DNA of 64,000 nt from CAVTWJ01 sp964525605. Its GTDB lineage: Bacteria; Oederibacteriota; Muellerivitia; Muellerivitales; Muellerivitaceae. Positions 6,341-13,636 of the stretch are shown here, in pieces (position 1 is the first letter of the stretch; every line of letters starts with the position of its first letter). Location of the stretch: assembly GCA_964525605.1 (NCBI GenBank), contig CAZGKT010000009.1, positions 1-64,000 of the forward strand, written 5' to 3'. Under the pieces are notes generated by a model. It worked only from the letters and a program-made list of their open reading frames with translations. It had not been told where the DNA came from and made no database searches. The position numbers and the translations under genes were made by a program.

Positions 6341-7708
6341 TTATTTTTTAGGCGTGGTGGCCGGCAAAGGGGTCAGCAAAACGCTGAAGTCACTCTCCAT
6401 AAGAGAAAGCGTACTGGGGGATACCAGGTAGACATCCTTGCTCCTGTCGGAGGCAAGGTAAACTTGTTCCTTTTCCCTGCGTCCGAACCGGTAACGGCGC
6501 ACGCTTCCATCGTTCATGGTCACTTCCGCCGCATAAGAGGGATTTTGAATCCCCGTTTGGGTGGTCGGTGCCGCGAAATCGGAGATGGTGGTCTGGGCGA
6601 GACCTGAAAGGATAGCCGCCGCTTCGGTCTGGGCTTGCAAACGACCCGGACTGGTCCATTGTCCCTTGGCATCCTTCTGGTATGCATAAACCTGCTGGTT
6701 ATGGGTGATGGAAAGGGATTTGACTTGAGTTGCGTCAAACCCCATGACGCTTTTGTCCCGAAAATCATTCAATTTGAAGTGAAGGGTCGTATCCAGGAAG
6801 CTCGAGACAAGAAAAACGGATGGTTGATCATTCAATTTAGCGAAATAGCTGGAAGTTTTCAGTTTTTCCCGTCCCAGCAAAACCTTTTTTGAACCCGTGT
6901 GATCCGCAGGCCAAATTTCAAGGGAAGCGCGAGGGGAAGTAAGGCCATATACCCCCAGGTTTTTAGGTTGGTCGTCGGCAAAATCATCAATGCGTTGGGT
7001 ATTGATGGAGTTCAAAAAGTCACGAATTTTGTTGGCATCAGCCTTTTCTTGAATGGGTTTTTCAATGTTCCATGTGTTTTTGGCGTCCTTGGCCAAGAGC
7101 AAGGTTTTTCCCTGGTAATTAATTTCAACCTTTTCATCCGTCACCTGATCGGCTTTGAGCAGTGTATGATCGCGAAGTTCGTTGGGAGTTTTCATCAAGC
7201 CTTCAACAATATAAGGCTGAATCAAAAAGACCGTCTTCAAAGAGGGATTCATCAAGTAATAATCGTTGCCATTGATGGTTTTGTCCCCCACCGCTACAAC
7301 GTCCGGGGTCTTCCCCTTCGATATAAAGGTCAACCGGGCGGAGGGGTTCGCCAAACCGTAATCGGAAAGGCTGGCGGGAGCCGTGAGACTGTCTTCCGGG
7401 CTCAATTGGCCCATGTTCGTTAAGGCTTGCCGCACCAGGGTTTCATCAGCCTTCAACTGAACAGGTTGCGTGATCTGCCATATCCCCTTGTCATCTTTTT
7501 GGAGCGTTAATGGCGGCTTGTGCGCTGGAAGGGTATTCGAAGGATATTCCACTTTAATTTCTTGAACGTCATCCGCGACAAAGGTTGTAAAAACCTTTTC
7601 CTTTTTCTCGGAGTCGTCTTTCTTCGGACCCCTCTCAAAAAAGAAAATATAGAGGCCCAGGGCTAGCCCTAAGCCTAAAAAGATCAGGGTGGATTTAAAG
7701 TTTTTCAT
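6341..7708 (-). CDS. DUF4340 domain membrane-anchored protein
   Basis: The real start is ATG 7708, which overlaps the TGA of the upstream gldG-like gene (ATGA). The 455-residue product has one N-terminal membrane helix (about 6-24) followed by a large presumably periplasmic part. The part is made of repeated DUF4340-like units: WQITQPVQLKADE, LSDYGLANPSARLTF, YLMNPSLKTVFLI and a second WNIEKPIQEKADANKI. DUF4340 proteins typically sit beside GldG-type ABC auxiliary proteins, as here. Their biochemical role is unknown; a part in a cell-envelope complex is inferred from context. Confidence 0.85.
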   Translation of the reverse strand: MKNFKSTLIFLGLGLALGLYIFFFERGPKKDDSEKKEKVFTTFVADDVQEIKVEYPSNTLPAHKPPLTLQKDDKGIWQITQPVQLKADETLVRQALTNMGQLSPEDSLTAPASLSDYGLANPSARLTFISKGKTPDVVAVGDKTINGNDYYLMNPSLKTVFLIQPYIVEGLMKTPNELRDHTLLKADQVTDEKVEINYQGKTLLLAKDAKNTWNIEKPIQEKADANKIRDFLNSINTQRIDDFADDQPKNLGVYGLTSPRASLEIWPADHTGSKKVLLGREKLKTSSYFAKLNDQPSVFLVSSFLDTTLHFKLNDFRDKSVMGFDATQVKSLSITHNQQVYAYQKDAKGQWTSPGRLQAQTEAAAILSGLAQTTISDFAAPTTQTGIQNPSYAAEVTMNDGSVRRYRFGRREKEQVYLASDRSKDVYLVSPSTLSLMESDFSVLLTPLPATTPKK

Positions 7709-9321
7709 AACGAACGGCGGCGGTACCAGACCCAGCCGCCCAGGGCCAAAATCGCAATGGGCATCACCCAAACCGTCAGGTAATAAATGAAACCGGCTCC
7801 CACGTTGGAAAGATTCATAACCCGCATATCATCCTCCTTGGGATGAATGGAAATCTTGTTCTCTTCCAAAGCCACCCAACTGAAGGTATTCAGCCCCATA
7901 TCCAGGTTGCCCGGTCCCTGGAGGAACTGGTTCGTAAAGATATTGGAATTTCCAAACACCACGATCCGCGCCTTTTTAGTAGCGTCCGTGGGAATCGACC
8001 ATTCGAAGGCTAGCGCCATGGTCACAGGGCCCTTGGTATCGATCCCGGGATGAAATTTAAGAGTTTTGGATTTCAAGTCGCTCAAAGCCCAGCCCTTGTC
8101 GGTGGTTTGCATGATAGGGCTTTGAGTCACATCTTTTAGCAAGGGGGTCAGGGCCTGGACACTCCGGGTATAGGGCATCAGGGTCGCAATGTGGTCATTG
8201 GAAAGTTTTTCCACGATGGCCTGTGAAAGATATTGGGGAATAACCACCCTCACATCGGGAAATGCGTAACTGGTCTCATCCACTACCAGGTCATTGCCCA
8301 GTTTGATTCCAAAGTCCTTTAGAACCGGTTCCAACCCCACCTTCACTCCCGGATCCACGCAAAGGATCAACTTGCCGCCTTTTTTAAGATAATCGTCTAT
8401 CAGAGCCGACTCAGCCGGTTGGAAGGAATGCGTGGGGCCGACGATGGCCAATCCCGTTGCGTCGTCCGGAATCTTTCCCGTTGTCAACAGGTTGAGGGTT
8501 TTCACGGCGTAATTCTGCTGGTCCAACATATCCTTGAAAGTATTGAACCCCTCCGGTTGGGGACTCCCGGATTCCTTTTCCCCATGTCCTTCTAGGAAAT
8601 AAAAAACGGGGTGAGTGGTGTCATTCATCTTCACGAGGGCGGAGGTAAAAGCCCCCTCCCCCTGAAACTTGGGGGTGGGCTGGCGCCCCTGCATGGAATA
8701 AGTGACGTAATCACGCTGAAGGACATCCTTCCGGTTGTCCCCGCTCTCGAAAACCACGGTATTGTATTCATGGATCCCCAACTTCTTGGCATCGGATGGA
8801 TTTTGGTCCACATCCACCAACTTGAAGTGAAACTTCGGAGTAATCTTCGCGTATTCCTCCAAAAGCTGCTGGGCCCGGTGAACCTCCGCCTGGACATTGG
8901 TCTGGCGTTTATTGGAAACGAACATGGAAACGTTGACATCCTGCTTGAGGGCTTTCAAAACTTCTTTGGTTTGGTCGGCGAGGGTGTAGAGTTTGTTGGA
9001 GGTCAAATCAAAACGGATCGGATGCCGGGAAACCACATAATTAAGGCCGCATACGATTCCAACCATGGCGAGGGCTACCAGGGTGAGGTTGGCCCTCACC
9101 AGGGTCGACCTCTTTTTACCCACTTCCTTTACTTCAGTCAGGTTGGCGGCCAGGAACAATCCCAGGTCAACCACCCCAAGACCCACCAGGGTTAGGTTCC
9201 ACCAGTTGGTGGTATTGAAGATGAGAACGGCAAGAATTCCAGCCAGCACAAGAACCAAACCCATGACCAATAGGGGCTGGTTGTAGGTGCGTACTTTGAT
9301 GAAGAAGGGTGTTTGGGCCAA
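7705..9321 (-). CDS. gldG: GldG-like ABC transporter auxiliary protein
   Basis: 538 residues, TTG start with AGGAG 6 nt upstream. There are two N-terminal membrane helices (about 16-36, 43-60), a third at about 78-97, and one near the C-terminus (FIYYLTVWVMPIAILALGGW). Between them lies a large extracytoplasmic region typical of the GldG/ABC_transp_aux family: RFDLTSNKLYTLADQTKEVLKAL, and VFYFLEGHGEKE with the conserved GHGE. In Bacteroidetes GldA, GldF and GldG are needed for gliding; in other phyla the same trio occurs without gliding and its substrate is unknown. The order ATPase, permease, GldG, DUF4340 with overlaps indicates one complex. The gene symbol marks the family, not proven gliding function. 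Confidence 0.85.
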   Translation of the reverse strand: MAQTPFFIKVRTYNQPLLVMGLVLVLAGILAVLIFNTTNWWNLTLVGLGVVDLGLFLAANLTEVKEVGKKRSTLVRANLTLVALAMVGIVCGLNYVVSRHPIRFDLTSNKLYTLADQTKEVLKALKQDVNVSMFVSNKRQTNVQAEVHRAQQLLEEYAKITPKFHFKLVDVDQNPSDAKKLGIHEYNTVVFESGDNRKDVLQRDYVTYSMQGRQPTPKFQGEGAFTSALVKMNDTTHPVFYFLEGHGEKESGSPQPEGFNTFKDMLDQQNYAVKTLNLLTTGKIPDDATGLAIVGPTHSFQPAESALIDDYLKKGGKLILCVDPGVKVGLEPVLKDFGIKLGNDLVVDETSYAFPDVRVVIPQYLSQAIVEKLSNDHIATLMPYTRSVQALTPLLKDVTQSPIMQTTDKGWALSDLKSKTLKFHPGIDTKGPVTMALAFEWSIPTDATKKARIVVFGNSNIFTNQFLQGPGNLDMGLNTFSWVALEENKISIHPKEDDMRVMNLSNVGAGFIYYLTVWVMPIAILALGGWVWYRRRSL

Positions 9322-9323
9322 GG

Positions 9324-10037
9324 TCAGCTCCTCTTGCTTTCAAGGACCTTTACCGAAAGGAAAAGGCCCACAAAGATGATGCTCAGGAAATAAAAGACAT
9401 GGGTCAAATCCACCACGCCCTTGAAAAAATCATCCAGATGTTCAAAAACCGAGATGTACTTCAAAAAATCGCCCAAGGGTCCCTGAACATTGCCGCCCGC
9501 CGCGCCGATCACCCAAAGCATCAGGAGCATTCCGTAGGTAATGACGGCCGAGACAATTTGGTTTTCCGTCAAGGTAGACGCCAACAAACCCAAGGCAAAA
9601 AAAGCACCCGCGGCCAGGATGTAGCCCATGTAATTGGCAAGGGTAGGGCCAAGATCAGGATTTCCAGAGGACATCATGACAGCCAGGTAAACCAGCGTTG
9701 AGCTGAGCATGGCTCCGAAAAAAGCTAGCGCAGCCAGGTATTTGGCCAGGACGATCTCCCAAAGGGTCAAGGGCGATGTACAAAGCAGTTCGGCCGTCCC
9801 CGACTTTTCTTCCTCCGACCAGAGGCGCATCGTAATCATGGGCGTGATGAACAAAAGCAAGATAACCGTATTCTGAAATACCGGGATCATGCTGGCATTG
9901 CGACTTTGCACAGCGATCAACCAGAAGAAAAACCCACCCACCAGAAAATAAACCGCCAAAACGAGATACCCCATGGGAGAAGCAAAATACTGGGTCAGGT
10001 CTTTTTTCACCAGGGCCATTATTTTACGGGCGTTCAT
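9324..10037 (-). CDS. gldF: ABC transporter permease (GldF/ABC-2 type)
   Basis: 237 residues with six hydrophobic helices and the ABC-2 family motifs: N-terminal KKDLTQYFASPMGYLVLAVYFLVGG, and MRLWSEEEKSGTAELLCTSPLTLWEIVLAKYLAA, the cytoplasmic coupling segment. It is the membrane subunit partnering the ATPase encoded upstream and lies 2 bp before the gldG-like gene. Substrate unknown. The start is ATG 10037. Confidence 0.87.
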   Translation of the reverse strand: MNARKIMALVKKDLTQYFASPMGYLVLAVYFLVGGFFFWLIAVQSRNASMIPVFQNTVILLLFITPMITMRLWSEEEKSGTAELLCTSPLTLWEIVLAKYLAALAFFGAMLSSTLVYLAVMMSSGNPDLGPTLANYMGYILAAGAFFALGLLASTLTENQIVSAVITYGMLLMLWVIGAAGGNVQGPLGDFLKYISVFEHLDDFFKGVVDLTHVFYFLSIIFVGLFLSVKVLESKRS

Positions 10038-10079
10038 GCCGACTCTCCTTTGGTTTTAATCATCAACGGATGTCGGTAT

Positions 10080-10119
10080 TGACCCGATAACCTTGTAAGC
10101 ATCAGGGAGTATCGGGTCA
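10080..10119 (-). other. intercistronic stem-loop between ABC ATPase and permease genes
   Basis: TGACCCGATA (10080-10089) and TATCGGGTCA (10110-10119) form a perfect 10-bp stem with a 20-nt loop. The 3' arm on the plus strand covers the ATPase stop codon. No run of T follows on the minus strand, so it is not a classical terminator. It more likely stabilises the upstream mRNA or tunes expression of the two subunits. Confidence 0.45.
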
Positions 10120-11061
10120 TGCCGCAGACTCCTTCGTGGTCAGTTTGAGGAATACATCCTCTAAACTCATCCCCACCGGGCTTAGTTGATAAAGAACCCA
10201 TTTGTTTTTGACGACACAATTGAATAAAGCTTCACGGGACTCGTTGGCCCCATCGGTAACCACCTCAAACTTGGTGGCGCCCCGGCTTTCCTTGCCCAGA
10301 ACCCTCACGGAGGAGACCCCCGAGGTCTTCTCCAATGCGGATTTAATGTCTCCCGCCGGTCCCTTGATTTCGACTTCAAGCGTCTTGGCGCCCTCGAGCT
10401 TTTGGGATAGGTTTTCCATTGTATCCGCTGCCACCACCTTGCCCTGGTCGATGATGACCACGTTGTCGCAAGTGGATGCCACTTCGGGCAGAATATGGGT
10501 GGAAAGAATGATCGTCTTGCGCCCACTCAAGGACTTGATAAGTTTACGAATTTCGAGAATTTGCTTCGGATCGAGTCCTCGGGTGGGCTCGTCGAGAATC
10601 AAAACGTCCGGATCATGAATCAAGGCTTGAGCCAATCCGACCCGTTGGCGATACCCGAGGGAAAGATGAGAAATAAGGCGACGGCTAATGTCATCGAGAG
10701 ACAGCATTTCTAAAACTTCCCCAATCCGGTTTACTTTCTGAGCCTGGGGAACTTCCTTGATGTCCGCCACGAACTTGAGGTAATTGATAATGGTCATATC
10801 ACCGTATATGGGTGGAATTTCAGGCAGATATCCTATCCGCTTGCGGATTTCTTGGGGAGCCTCGGAAACATCATAACCCGCGACCGTAACTTTGCCCCCG
10901 TTGGGCGGAAGAGAGGTGGTAATCACCCGCATAGTGGTGGTTTTCCCGGCGCCGTTGGGGCCCAGCAGGCCCAAGATGGTTCCTTTAGGTACGGAAAAAG
11001 TAACCCGATCCACGGCAGTCGTGGTTCCATAAATCTTCACGAGGTCTTTGACTTCAATCAT
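10117..11061 (-). CDS. gldA: ABC transporter ATP-binding protein (GldA-like)
   Basis: The start is taken as ATG 11061 (MIEVKDLVKIYG); the frame is open 69 nt further up but the family begins here. The 314-residue protein has Walker A GPNGAGKT (34-41), the signature LSLGYRQR, Walker B VLILDEPTRGLDP and a switch-type His in ILSTHILPE. The extra C-terminal region of about 90 residues (LEVEIKGPAGDIKSALEKTSGVSSVRV) is typical of GldA/CcmA-type exporters' ATPases. It powers the permease encoded downstream. A sigma70-type promoter at 11131-11158 probably drives the four-gene module. Confidence 0.9.
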   Translation of the reverse strand: MIEVKDLVKIYGTTTAVDRVTFSVPKGTILGLLGPNGAGKTTTMRVITTSLPPNGGKVTVAGYDVSEAPQEIRKRIGYLPEIPPIYGDMTIINYLKFVADIKEVPQAQKVNRIGEVLEMLSLDDISRRLISHLSLGYRQRVGLAQALIHDPDVLILDEPTRGLDPKQILEIRKLIKSLSGRKTIILSTHILPEVASTCDNVVIIDQGKVVAADTMENLSQKLEGAKTLEVEIKGPAGDIKSALEKTSGVSSVRVLGKESRGATKFEVVTDGANESREALFNCVVKNKWVLYQLSPVGMSLEDVFLKLTTKESAA

Positions 11062-11130
11062 GGGTGGACCTTTAGTCGAAATTGATAAAAACAATAACAA
11101 CCAGGCAAAGACTATAAACGACCGACACAA

Positions 11131-11158
11131 AATATAAACACTTTTTAATCATTTTCAA
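11131..11158 (-). promoter_or_regulatory. sigma70-type promoter of the GldAFG-DUF4340 module
   Basis: TTGAAA (complement of 11153-11158) and TATATT (complement of 11131-11136) are spaced by 16 nt and each matches 5/6 of consensus. It lies 70 bp upstream of the ATPase start and downstream of the chemoreceptor gene, so the ABC module can be expressed independently. Confidence 0.5.
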
Positions 11159-11187
11159 GGGGGTTTAGCAGGCTTCGGATAACGAAA

Positions 11188-12465
11188 TCAACCCACATCT
11201 TTAAAATTAGCCGCCGCTTCCTTCAATCGTTGGGCCACGCCTTCCAGCTGCCGAGCCGCCGCAACCATGGATTCCATGGAGGCGGTAAGTTCTTCGGTTG
11301 AAGCCGAGATTTCCTCCGTTGCGGATGCGTTTTCTTCGGATACAGCCACGATATTGGTGATCGCTTCCACCACGCTGGAGGCCTGATCCGCCTGGTTCTC
11401 GAATGATTTTGATATTTCCTGGACCTGTTTGACCACCTCATCCGAGGCGCCCTGGATTTCTTTCAAGGCTTCCCCACCCTCCGTCACCACCGTTAAGCCC
11501 TCGGATACTTTTTCGGCACCCTCGCCCATGGTGGTCACCACTCTGGATATTTCCTTTTGTATTTCCCGGATGATGACAGAAATCTTGTTGGCAGCTTCCG
11601 CTGAACCATCGGCAAGTTTTTTGACCTCCTCGGCCACTACGGCAAATCCCCGTCCATACTCCCCAGCCCGGGCCGCCTCAATGGCGGCGTTCAAGGCCAA
11701 AAGGTTAGTTTGGTCCGCTATCTGGGTAATGACATCCACGACCTTGCCAACCGCCTTGGATCGGGTTCCCAATTCGGTGACTTCCCGGGTAGAGCTTTGT
11801 ACTACTTCGTGAATGGCCTTCATTTGCTGAACGGTCTTCTGGAAGGATCGACTGCCCGATTCGGAGGCGTTGACGGCCCGCGCCACCACTTTTTCGGAGT
11901 TGTTCAAAAGCTCTGCCGATACCTGGATGTTGCCCGCCATCTTGTCGATGATGTTGAAGGCTTCTTGCACTTTCAGCGCCTGTTCCTCAGCGCCCCGCGA
12001 AATGTTCTGAATGGTGGAGGAAACCTCCTCGGTGGCGCCGTGCATTTGTTGGATGGTTTGGGTGAGCTGTTGAGCCAGGAGAAGCGTTTCCTGGGAACTG
12101 CTCTTCAACTGTTCGACCGAGGAACGCAGGGAATCCAGCATAATATTGAAATGCCGGGCCAAGGTTTCGAAATCGCCCGAATATTTTCCCACGACCTTCA
12201 CTTGCAGGTTCCCCTCCGAAACCCGTTCCATGGCCTCCAAAAATTCTTCCAGGGGCCGAAGAACAATTTTTTGCACTACCCAGAGGATCAGGCCCGCAGC
12301 AAAAACCCCCGACAGAACACAAATGACAAAAAACCAGAACTGACTGGCGGGTTTGAAATAATTGAGCAGGGGAAACGCCAGGCCAACAGCCACACCTAGA
12401 AGCGTGATGATCCCGTAAAGGAAAATTTCCGACTTTTTGGGCGCGAGCAGGTTGAAACCGTTCAT
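11188..12465 (-). CDS. methyl-accepting chemotaxis protein without a sensor domain
   Basis: 425 residues. Two membrane helices (about 14-34 and 42-66) are separated by only a few residues, so there is no periplasmic ligand domain. A HAMP domain (about 66-118: RPLEEFLEAMERVSEGNLQVKV) and a long cytoplasmic coiled-coil signalling domain follow. The highly conserved hairpin tip contains IADQTNLLALNAAIEAARAG and FAVVAEEVKKLADGSAEAA. It should control CheA through CheW at the receptor array, sensing membrane or cytoplasmic state rather than a bound ligand. Its ATG overlaps the ruvB stop codon (ATGA), an odd pairing. No che gene is in the window. Confidence 0.92.
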   Translation of the reverse strand: MNGFNLLAPKKSEIFLYGIITLLGVAVGLAFPLLNYFKPASQFWFFVICVLSGVFAAGLILWVVQKIVLRPLEEFLEAMERVSEGNLQVKVVGKYSGDFETLARHFNIMLDSLRSSVEQLKSSSQETLLLAQQLTQTIQQMHGATEEVSSTIQNISRGAEEQALKVQEAFNIIDKMAGNIQVSAELLNNSEKVVARAVNASESGSRSFQKTVQQMKAIHEVVQSSTREVTELGTRSKAVGKVVDVITQIADQTNLLALNAAIEAARAGEYGRGFAVVAEEVKKLADGSAEAANKISVIIREIQKEISRVVTTMGEGAEKVSEGLTVVTEGGEALKEIQGASDEVVKQVQEISKSFENQADQASSVVEAITNIVAVSEENASATEEISASTEELTASMESMVAAARQLEGVAQRLKEAAANFKDVG

Positions 12466-13523
12466 AAGAGGCTCCCTTGCGTATCAGGTGGCGGAGTCAG
12501 TGACAGGTGCCGATATGCCAACGCCGTGGCCTTACGCCCGTTAGGCGTGCGTTGGAGAAAACCCATTTGTACCAGAAAAGGCTCATAAACATCTTCCACG
12601 GTTTCCGGCTCTTCTCCCACCGAAAGGGAAAGGGTATCTACCCCCACCGGCCCTCCGGAAAATTTTTCAATCACGCTGGTCAGAATACGCCGATCCATGC
12701 GGTCCAGCCCCAAGGCGTCCACTTCCAAAAGCCGTAAGGCGGCGTCCGCCACCTCCCGGTCCACTTTTCCCTTCCTCTTAACCTCGGCGAAATCTCTAAC
12801 CCGGCGTAATAACCGATTGGCGAGACGAGGAGTACCCCTGGATCTTTGGGCTATTTCCTTCGCTCCATCCTCCGTCAAATCAACTTTTAACACCAGGGCG
12901 GAACGTCGAACAATTTCCATCAATTCATCCGGAAGATAAAACTCCAGTCGAAACGAAAGACCGAATCGGTCCCGCAAGGGAGCGCTGACTTTTCCAGCCC
13001 TTGTGGTGGCTCCCACCAGCGTGAAGGGCGGCAATTGGAGCCGTATGGCCCTGGCCGTGGGGCCCTTGCCAATCATGATATCGAGTTGAAAATCTTCCAT
13101 GGCGGGATAAAGAACTTCCTCCACAATCCTCGGCAGGCGATGAATTTCATCAATAAACAGGAGATCGAAAGGCTGAAGATTGGTCAGCAGGGCTGCCAAA
13201 TCCCCGGAGCGTTCGATAATGGGTCCTGAAGTTGCCTTCAAGTTGACGCCCATTTCCTTCGCCACGATGGATGCCAAGGTGGTTTTTCCAAGGCCCGGAG
13301 GGCCGGACAACAAAAGATGCTCCAGAGCTTCTTTGCGCTGTTGAGCCGCCTTCAGGGCAATGTGAAGGGATTCTTTGAGGGAGGTTTGTCCTACATATTC
13401 GGCGAGGTGTTGAGGCCTGAGCGTCGGCTCTTCTTCCCCCCCCAGGGCATCCGTATTCACGAGACGGACGTCTTTCGTCGACTTTTGGATTTCCTTGGAG
13501 GATGAGGATGGGGGGCGGGACAT
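12462..13523 (-). CDS. ruvB: Holliday junction branch migration ATPase RuvB
   Basis: 353 residues, full length for the family. Walker A is GPPGLGKT (74-81), Walker B is LLFIDEIHRLPR, the sensor motif is GATTRAGKVSAPLRDRFG and the C-terminal winged helix contains GGPVGVDTLSLSVGEEPETVEDVYEPFLVQMGFL. RuvB hexamers with RuvA drive branch migration in recombination repair. ruvA and ruvC are not adjacent. The start ATG lacks a good Shine-Dalgarno sequence and lies 7 nt after a -10-like TAAAAT, so the mRNA may be nearly leaderless. It overlaps the chemoreceptor gene by 4 bp. Confidence 0.96.
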   Translation of the reverse strand: MSRPPSSSSKEIQKSTKDVRLVNTDALGGEEEPTLRPQHLAEYVGQTSLKESLHIALKAAQQRKEALEHLLLSGPPGLGKTTLASIVAKEMGVNLKATSGPIIERSGDLAALLTNLQPFDLLFIDEIHRLPRIVEEVLYPAMEDFQLDIMIGKGPTARAIRLQLPPFTLVGATTRAGKVSAPLRDRFGLSFRLEFYLPDELMEIVRRSALVLKVDLTEDGAKEIAQRSRGTPRLANRLLRRVRDFAEVKRKGKVDREVADAALRLLEVDALGLDRMDRRILTSVIEKFSGGPVGVDTLSLSVGEEPETVEDVYEPFLVQMGFLQRTPNGRKATALAYRHLSLTPPPDTQGSLL

Positions 13524-13530
13524 ATGATTT

Positions 13531-13558
13531 ATTTTACCCTCAATCGAGGTCGGTTCAA
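13531..13558 (-). promoter_or_regulatory. putative ruvB promoter giving a near-leaderless mRNA
   Basis: TTGAAC (complement of 13553-13558) and TAAAAT (complement of 13531-13536) are 16 nt apart. Transcription would start at or next to the ruvB ATG (13523). Confidence 0.3.
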
Positions 13559-13636
13559 CAATGAAAGGTTTGCCTCCGACCGTCGGGAGAGCGGTTGGTT
13601 GGGTTTTGCGGCCCAGGGATTCCGATCCCCGGAAGG

